This document shows positions 57,312 through 64,000 of a DNA stretch of 64,000 bases, in pieces. The position numbers were made by a program, and so were the translations under genes. The stretch comes from Limnanthes douglasii subsp. nivea (Eukaryota; Streptophyta; Magnoliopsida; Brassicales; Limnanthaceae). The stretch is taken from the NCBI GenBank assembly GCA_036936605.1, contig JAUPFV010000004.1, forward strand, positions 66,860,352 through 66,924,351. The letters run 5' to 3'. Numbering within the stretch: the stretch's first letter is position 1; every line of letters begins with the position of its first letter. Below the pieces are notes generated by a model, which saw only the letters and a program-made list of their open reading frames with translations, did no database searches and was not told where the DNA came from.

Positions 57312-58272
57312 TGTTAGGTGTAGACTAGAAGTAACTCGTCAAGAGAGTTACTTTCGTAGGACTACATGGAAATAGTTGGATATGTCATTACATGTTATAG
57401 GAAAGAAATGTTGAATCTCTTTGAAGCTTGAGTCATGACTTAGTTACTGAGACGTCTGCTGATTCTAACGATTGAGACAAGCTGTCGATGAAACAATGGA
57501 AATTATGTCAAAGGAAATATGTGATGAGATAAAGTAGGCTGGTCTAAAGCAGAGTAATCTGAAGTGAGCTGATATGAAGCACCATTATGATCTGAAGCGA
57601 GTTGGACCATATCACCACAGCTGGACCGTAGAAGATTATTCTATTTACTAGGTCTCATATATAATTGGATCTCCTATTTTCATATTCCTATATTAATTAG
57701 ATGCCTTGTATCATTTGGGTATTCTATATTAATTAGGATTTTCTATTTATGAGGTTTCTTATATTAATGTATTATGAGTTATTTTAGCCGTTGATTTATA
57801 AGCTTTAATCTAGAGTATTTGATGAAGATTGAGTTTTCTCTAAAACTATATATAGATAAATATTGATATACGAGGATGCGGTGTGAAGTGATTGTGACGG
57901 TACGTGAGCATCATATTTCCTAGAAAAGTGAAATAACTCTAAGTATTTTAAGAGATAGGTGAGGTGAGAGATACACACTGAAAAGAGGGTTTTGTGAATC
58001 ACATCATCTTTTGTTACAAATACTGATTGAGTCCTCTATGTTTGAAGAGTCTTTCTGCAACCTACTTTTTATAAAAGAGTATATGTTACCCGTGAATGTA
58101 GGATTTTTTCACAATATAAATCACGTTAAATATTCTTTTGTGTATTTGGTTTTATTACACTTTATTTTATTTATTGTTAATCTTGAACATGCTAATTATA
58201 TCAATCTTATGTAGATTCGTTTAATCGTATATCGGTTCTTGCCTCGTCCAAACGGTAGTGGTTTCCCCAACA
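57312..58272 (+). repeat. Copia 3' LTR (plus copy)
   Basis: About 961 bp, from TGTTAGGTGTAGACTAGAAG to GGTTTCCCCAACA. It includes the block 'gaagtgagctgatatgaagc' near 57560 that is not found in the 5' LTR but has an inverted counterpart in the LTR at 59158-60093 (cgcttcggatcagagtgatt). Confidence 0.75.
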
Positions 58273-58654
58273 TATTCGATTGTTGATGATAATCTTTGAA
58301 TTTAAGCTTCATCTTTGAGTCCGTCTGTTTTTGAATTCATGTTCGGTCTCCGAATATATGTTTTCACTCCACATACCCATAAAGAGAAAAACCTACTAAT
58401 ATGATATTGACATAACGTGTGCATTGTTTTTGGATGAATTTTCTCAAGACCATCAATAACACTAAGTCTTTGTCCGTCAAAACCAAAATCAGTTGTTTGA
58501 CAGATTTATCTTCCATCAAAGATTGAAAAAATCTAGTACCAATTTGGAATTGTTAACTTGCTCCGACGATTTTAAACAAAGACATCTCGTACCTTATTAT
58601 CTTGTAGGGGGTTCCATTATTAGAGCTTTTAAAAATGTTTGTAATAAAACCAGA

Positions 58655-59300
58655 TGTGCAAAGAAAATATTTGTAACAATGCCATATTTCATATCAACTA
58701 TATTTTTGGTTCCGATCGATTTTTTTAAAGATACTTTGGATCAAGTATCATTTTAAAAACTAAGGATCTCTTATATTTAAGAATACTCGAGGATTATTCT
58801 AGCACGCCCATTATATTTATGTTTTAATGTTGGGGATACAACCATTGTTCAATCGAGGCAAGAACCAATATTCGATTAAACGAACCTATGAAAGAACAAT
58901 CTAATTACCATGTCCAAGAAAAGCAATAAATAAAAGAAAACACTATAAGAAAACACACAAGCCAATATTTATAGAACTGGATGTGAAAAGATAATATTTA
59001 TAACAATATCACATCTTATATCAACTATCTTTTTGGTTTATGTCAAGTTTTTTAAAAGATACTTTAGATCAACCATCATTTTAAATTTTTTTGATCTCTC
59101 GTATTCAAAGAATAGTCGATGATTATTCCAGTACGCCCATTATCGTTATGTCTTAATGTTGGGGATACCACCACCGTTCAACCGATATAAGAACCAATAT
59201 TTGATTAAAAGGACCTATGAAAGAACAATCTAATCACCATTTCCAAGACAAGCAACAAATAAAAGAAAGAATAAAAAAAAAACACAAAAAATATTTATAG
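58655..59300. repeat. 327-bp tandem duplication spanning an LTR end
   Basis: Two direct copies, at about 58655-58975 and 58983-59300, share flank sequence ('atcaactat.tttttggt', 'cacgcccattat') followed by the first roughly 130 bases of the minus-strand Copia LTR ('tgttggggata', 'gaacaatctaattaccatgt'). Period is about 327 bp, with numerous substitutions. Confidence 0.75.
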
Positions 59301-60093
59301 TGGTTTAATTGTGAAAAAATCTTACATCCAGGACTAACGAACACTTACTTTATAAATAGGTAGGTTACATAAATAATCTTCAAACACAAAGGATTCGATC
59401 ACTATTAGTAACAAAAGATGACGTGATTCACAGAACCCTCTCTTTAGTGTTTACCTATCACCTCACTTACCTCTCAAAAGACCTAGAGCTAATTATCTCA
59501 ATTAGAAAATATGTTACTCACGAATAACATCATACATTGCATAACAATATATTTTTCTATTTATACGTGTAGATTAAGTCTTACTTCTTCATTAGACGCT
59601 TCAGATTAAAGATCAGTAATAAAAAACCGAAATAACTCATACTCCATTACTATAGGAAACCACATAAATAGAAAATCTTAAGTAATATAGAAGACCTAAT
59701 TAAAATAGGGACAAATTTTATATAGGAAGACTAGAATATGAGACTTTAATATATTAAACCTAACAAATAGAATACTACACTATAGCCCAACTGTGGTGCT
59801 ACGATCCATCCCGCTTCGGATCAGAGTGATTCTTTGAATCAACTCGCTTTGGACTACCCTGCTTTGGACCGACCCGCTTCGGCTAAACATATATTTCTTT
59901 CGGAAAATGGTCATCAGTCTTTTACAGCTTATCTCAGTCCTTACGATCATCAGACATCTTTACAACTAACTTACGACACAAGCTTTGGAAAATTTCAACA
60001 AGTTTTTCCTAGTACATGTCATAACAGATCCAACTATACCCATTAAGTCCTACGATAATACCTCTATTGACGAGTTTCTTCTAACCTAATACA
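59158..60093 (-). repeat. Copia 3' LTR (minus copy)
   Basis: About 936 bp. On the minus strand it starts TGTATTAGGTTAGAAGAAAC and ends GGTGGTATCCCCAACA. It matches 52822-53636 and 57312-58272 in inverted orientation. Confidence 0.8.
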
Positions 60094-60429
60094 ATAATAA
60101 TCCATATTGGCTTATATTAAATCTAATATTTGTTGCACCAAATGTTCTACTCTTTAGGGACTAGCTCACCTGTATTACAGAGTTGCACCAGTCTTATGTA
60201 GTTTGTGTCTTTGGAATCAACAATACCTTTTTCAGAGCATTCGAAGGATTTTTCTCACTAGAAATCTTAGTTACCTTCACTTGCTAATTCTTCGACACAT
60301 CTGGGATAAAGTGCAACTTATTATCTATATATTTTGTTCGCTCATAAAACTTTCAATTTCTCATAAAATAAATGGTACTAATGTTATTACATAACAAAAC
60401 CACATTTTGCTCCACATTAGTGAGTTCAC

Positions 60430-61740
60430 TCAATAACCTTTTAAGCTGTAACTTCCTTCATGGATTCCGTACCATCCATATACTCGATTTGTGTAGACCA
60501 TAGGGAAACGACCATTTGTATACAAAACTTCCATCTAACCACTCCTCCAAGCACAGTAAGTAGATAACCCGAAATAAATTTCTTTGTGTTGCGAGAAGCT
60601 GCATAGTCAGAGTCCACATACCTTCTCAACATTATATTATACGTATCCTTCTGATTGTAACACAATTTCGCAGCAGCAGACCTTCAAGTATCTTCTGAAC
60701 CACTTGAGTTCATGCCAATACAACTTTCCCATATTTGACATGATTCTGCTTAAATTATTTGAAGCTTATGCAAGATAAGTTATCGTGAAAATCATAACAT
60801 ACATAATGCTACTAATAACATTAGCATAAGGTATTTACTAGTATATATTCTTATGTGATGTTTGGGTTGATGCTTGGCTGTCATAGAGTTTAAATTGGGA
60901 ACCCATGAGATTTCTGACCGCTTTTACTTCAGATAACGAGTACTTTCTTAGAAATTTCTAACATATATTCTTGTTGAGATTACAAAAAATACCGTTTTAG
61001 CTTATTGGTCAAAATCCTTCGATTAACATATGTAAATTATATTTTTTAATTCAGCATGCAGGAAGACAATAGTAACATCTATTTGATCTAGTTCAAGATC
61101 GAGTCTAGAAATAATTTAAACCTTGATGGATGTTTGTTTTATAAATAACGATAATATTTTATTGAAATCCACACCTTCATTTTACGCAAAGCCCTTGACC
61201 AAGAGGCTATACTTGTATATGGGTAACCAAAAACCAGAAGTACATGACTTCCACTTGAATATCCACTGGCCCTCAATCAACTTCTGACCCTTTGGTTGCT
61301 TCACAAGAATCTAGGTGTTCATCTTATTAACATATTTAAGTTCTTATTTCATGGTTGTAAGACACTTCTCCTTATCAGTTTTATTGATAGAATCATGATA
61401 TGTTTCTGGTTCAAGAAAATATTATTGTATATCAATATATAAAGCATAACCAATCACATCAATAAAACCATACCTCTACGGTTGTTTACTTGGTATTCGT
61501 GCTCTTTCCCTCGCTAGCTGATAACTGTCAAGATCATGTTTCTCTCCTAAATGATCATCTGAAGAATCTAGAACAATAAACCATCGGTTTTCTTTGAACT
61601 CATGCAATGGTTAAACTTCCTTTGTACGATTGATAGCGGAACTAAGGCCAAAATCTTCTTTGGCATAAACATCACTAGCTTCACTTTGTAGATCAGATCC
61701 AATATAAAACCACGTTCTAGCTTATCACAGTCTTATGATT
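60430..61740 (-). pseudogene. Copia RNase H and reverse transcriptase remnants (minus copy)
   Basis: The minus frame 60665-60441 reads 'YVDSDYAASRNTKKFISGYL' and 'WKFCIQMVVSLWSTQIEYMD', the RNase H with its first catalytic D ('YVDSDYA') retained. Upstream, broken minus-strand segments at about 60690-61620 correspond to RT, including the start at about 61180-61290 ('KWIFK' / 'YKARLVAKGF'-like pieces in separate frames). Confidence 0.75.
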
Positions 61741-61772
61741 TTTAGTTTCAGGGCACCATAACCTATACCTTT

Positions 61773-62500
61773 TTACCCTTTCAGATAATCGAGGAACAAA
61801 TATTTAAGTACTATTGGCCTAAACTTGTATTGCTTTACATGTGCATAGGTAGTACATCCAAATACTCTCAAATGTTCTAACTTAGGTTTCTCTCTATTCC
61901 ACGTCTCTTGAAGATAAATAAACTTAAGCGTCATAGATGTAATAATGTTGATGATATATGTAGTCGATATCACAACTTCTCTCTGGAACCTTTGACTCAT
62001 TCCAGTTGTATAAATCATAATCTAACCTATTCCAGCAGGGTTCAATTTATTCTCCCAGCAAACCTATTTAGTTATGGATTCCCATCTACGGTTCGGTGTA
62101 TAGCAATGCCAAGCTTGGCACAATAGCTAGTGAACTTTGTGTTCACATAGTCCAAGTCATTATCAGTTTGAAGCTTCTTCAAAATTTCCCAATTTAATTT
62201 TCTACCAAAAACTTCTAGTTCACAAAGACAACAAATGCTTCATCTTTGGTATTCAAAAGTAAAACTCATACTTTCCTCGAATAGTCACCAATCATCACCA
62301 TAAAGTACCTTACACCACCTATAGTAGGTCAACGTGCCAGACCCCAAATATTTGATTGAACATAATCAAGTACTCCATTAGATGTATGGTTGTTGGGTAG
62401 AAAGTTCACCCTCTTGATCTTGCCTAAAATATAGCTTTATAAAAGCTCAGCTTCTAAACTGCGGTACCATCTAACACCTATGTTTACTTAGTTTAATGAG
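61773..62500 (-). pseudogene. Copia integrase remnant (minus copy)
   Basis: The minus frame 62018-61773 contains 'ETWNREKPKLEHLRVFGCTT' and 'YAHVKQYKFRPIVLKYLFLD', the conserved tail of the Copia integrase ('P..SHLRVFGC.AY.HV....LD.RA..CIFLGY'). Further upstream, degenerate minus-strand pieces around 62120-62200 fit 'LQTDND' and its surroundings. Confidence 0.75.
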
Positions 62501-62507
62501 TCTCTTC

Positions 62508-63700
62508 TCACTTAAATTTCTCAGGCGATGATGGCCAATATTTAGAAGCCTTCACTATAATAAACACACCTCCTACCACTACAATACCCTCAAGAACTAA
62601 CACACGATTAGTTCTATAGGCCTTCATAACAACAAGGAAACATTGTAAAACCTTAAGTCTACCATCGCCAACGCTATAGATAAAATTTTTCTCATCTAAT
62701 ATCTTAATAAAACATAGGGTATGTTTGACCCCGGGTACATACCTTACATTATTAATCACTCTCTCAAGTCCTGAAGATGACCATTCCACCATCAAGCATT
62801 TACAAGTCTTCCAACCAATGCTTATTGGAAGTCATGTGAAATGACGCACCCAAATCCAGCTCTAATTTATCGTTGTAACTGCAATAATAAGAAGTCAGTA
62901 ACCCACAATCATCAAATACCATTGTAGCATCTCTGACTTTGGTCTTCTGATAGTTGTTACCATTTTCGTTCTACGGTCACTTTTAAATTCATCGCAACCC
63001 ATTTGGTCTTTAAACGAAATTTTCCTTTCCTATTATTTGAATTTTTCTCTCCCGGATGACCCCTCACACTCAGATTGTGCTTTTCAGATTCACCTTTCAG
63101 AATAATTTTCTTATGAAGATATTTGGTGTTCAAAGGGTTCTTGACTTTGGTTATCATAAGGAAGTGTTTCATGTAAATCATGGTATCCATGAAGTGTTCA
63201 TAATCATTCGACATAGAAATTTAAAGGATGATTGTTTGGTATTTCTCCTCCACATTCACACCAAATCCATTGAAGTTGAGTATGATTCAGTTGTAATCTT
63301 ATAGGGTGTCGTCAGATCTTTATACTTCTATGCATAAACAACGTGTAAATATGTTTCTTCAGAACAATCTTTATGCCACAGATTTCTTCATGTAAATTTC
63401 CTTTAACCAATTCCATATCCTCAATGCCATGGACTCTTCAGATACTTCTCACAACACTTCATCTCTAAGTCTCAATATGAGGTTATTATGAGCTTTGGAA
63501 AGTACCACAATATCAAACTTTAAAAAATTATATTCAATAAAAGTTTCCAATCCCTTATCAACTAGGTTAGCCTTAACCTTAATTCTACAGATGTTGAAAT
63601 CATTAGATATGTCAATTTTTTAAGGCCAAGTTTAATAGAACTCATCTTTCGTAATTTTCCGGGTTCCAATTGAAATCTACTTATCCAACCTTCATATCTG
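62508..63700 (-). pseudogene. Copia gag / protease remnant (minus copy)
   Basis: The frame 62795-62508 has 'LERVINNVRYVPGVKHTLCF' and 'TNRVLVLEGIVVVGGVF', the GAG-pre-integrase block shared with the plus copy. The frame 63214-62957 ('MSNDYEHFMDTMIYMKHFLM' onward, ending lysine/arginine-rich) corresponds to gag C-terminus, and further gag-like pieces extend to about 63700 in broken frames ('NLVDKGLETFI'-like near 63540-63570). Confidence 0.65.
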
Positions 63701-63747
63701 CGACCAATATACTCTTTCTACTATGTTTCCACGCTCACCGTACCAAT

Positions 63748-64000
63748 TGTAGTGGAAACCACCACCATTCAGTCGAGGCAAAAACCGATATACGATTAAA
63801 TGAACCTATGGAAGAACAATCTAATTACCATATCCAAGATGTCCAATAAAAAAAAGCATAATAAAACCAAGCACGCAAGATAGTATTTAAAGTGGTTTGG
63901 ATTGTGAAAAAATCATACATCCACGGGAAACAAACACTTCTTTTTATAAATAATTAAGTTACCAAAAGAATCTTCAAACACAAAAGACTCAATCCCTCTT
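63748..64000 (-). repeat. Copia 5' LTR (minus copy), partial
   Basis: Matches the first 250 bases of 59158-60093 in the same orientation ('attcagtcgaggcaaaaacc', 'gaacaatctaattaccatat'). It continues past the window end. The internal flank at about 63730-63747 reads ATTGGTACGGTGAGCG on the minus strand, a decayed primer-binding site. Confidence 0.8.

Larger units (their letters stand above)
52822..58272 (+). mobile_element. Ty1/Copia retrotransposon, plus strand, gag-deleted
   Basis: Direct LTRs at 52822-53636 and 57312-58272 enclose broken Copia pol remnants in the order protease/linker, integrase, RT, RNase H. Gag is almost entirely missing: only about 280 bases separate the LTR from the protease remnant. 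LTR ends are TGTATTTTATAAGG / TGTTAGGTG and CCCCAACA. The two LTRs differ widely, with length differences of more than 100 bp, so the copy is old. A second copy of the family lies in inverted orientation from 59158. Confidence 0.75.
59158..64000 (-). mobile_element. Ty1/Copia retrotransposon, minus strand, cut by the window end
   Basis: 3' LTR at 59158-60093 and the inner part of the 5' LTR from 63748 to the window end, with pol remnants on the minus strand in between. It is the same family as the element at 52822-58272 but keeps more of gag. The two copies face each other tail to tail, forming an inverted repeat of about 5 kb per arm with a spacer under 1 kb. Confidence 0.8.

Noticed and set aside
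57805..58756. Open frames in and after the Copia 3' LTR
   Set aside because: They lie in LTR or duplicated flank sequence and do not match known proteins.

Overview
This is a repeat-dense stretch of plant nuclear DNA, most likely eudicot. Evidence for this includes AT-rich, intron-bearing sequence, plant-type Ty1/Copia, Ty3/Gypsy (Tat lineage), L1-type LINE, hAT and Mutator-like elements, and fragments of plant genes. I see no rRNA, tRNA or clearly intact host gene. The window is mainly a set of transposons inserted into one another, and several insertions can be dated relative to each other from their target-site duplications (TSDs).

Layout: (1) 1-1000 holds what may be the 5' leader of a minus-strand host gene running off the left edge. 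(2) 1270-15360 is a degenerate minisatellite region ('tctcgcatctagcat'-type units) split by a minus-strand Copia element (LTRs 1784-2024 and 14371-14622, 5-bp TSD). That Copia is itself interrupted by a 3'-truncated minus-strand Tat-type Gypsy element (about 5980-13682). (3) 15400-17426 is AT-rich unassigned sequence plus an inverted copy of the same minisatellite type. (4) 17427-24076 is a candidate Pack-MULE. It carries 5' pieces of at least four unrelated plant genes (a syntaxin-like gene, an ASML2-like CCT-motif gene, a UPF0183/PHAF1 gene and an ISI1-like gene), one further unrecognised exon, and a long array of a roughly 46-bp minisatellite. (5) 24104-25140 is a non-autonomous Mutator-type element with a perfect 9-bp TSD and a GC-rich palindromic core. 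(6) 26085-31896 is a young L1 LINE with a perfect 18-bp TSD, one frameshift in ORF1 and one stop in ORF2. (7) 32100-48990 is an older, heavily decayed L1 LINE of a related family. It is split by a second Tat-type Gypsy element of the same family as the first (33899-44582, TSD AAGTC), whose 3' LTR is split in turn by a 411-bp hAT MITE (8-bp TSD). (8) 49000-52821 has AT-rich DNA, a third copy of the minisatellite family and a decayed plant-mobile-domain gene. (9) 52822-64000 holds two Copia elements of one family, tail to tail in inverted orientation, with a 327-bp tandem duplication between them.

The two most interesting structures are the multi-gene Pack-MULE candidate and the antisense gene in the Gypsy family. 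The antisense gene lies downstream of pol on the opposite strand. In the fuller copy it has its own promoter-like region (TATA, G-box, TGACG motif), a domain resembling the 'gypsy-type transposase' family (Transposase_28), a long coiled coil, and an apparent canonical intron that could survive retrotransposition only because it is antisense to the genomic RNA. The coiled-coil half is also present in the second, truncated copy, so the association is a family trait and not an accident of one locus.

All family assignments are from reading motifs by eye. No database search was run.
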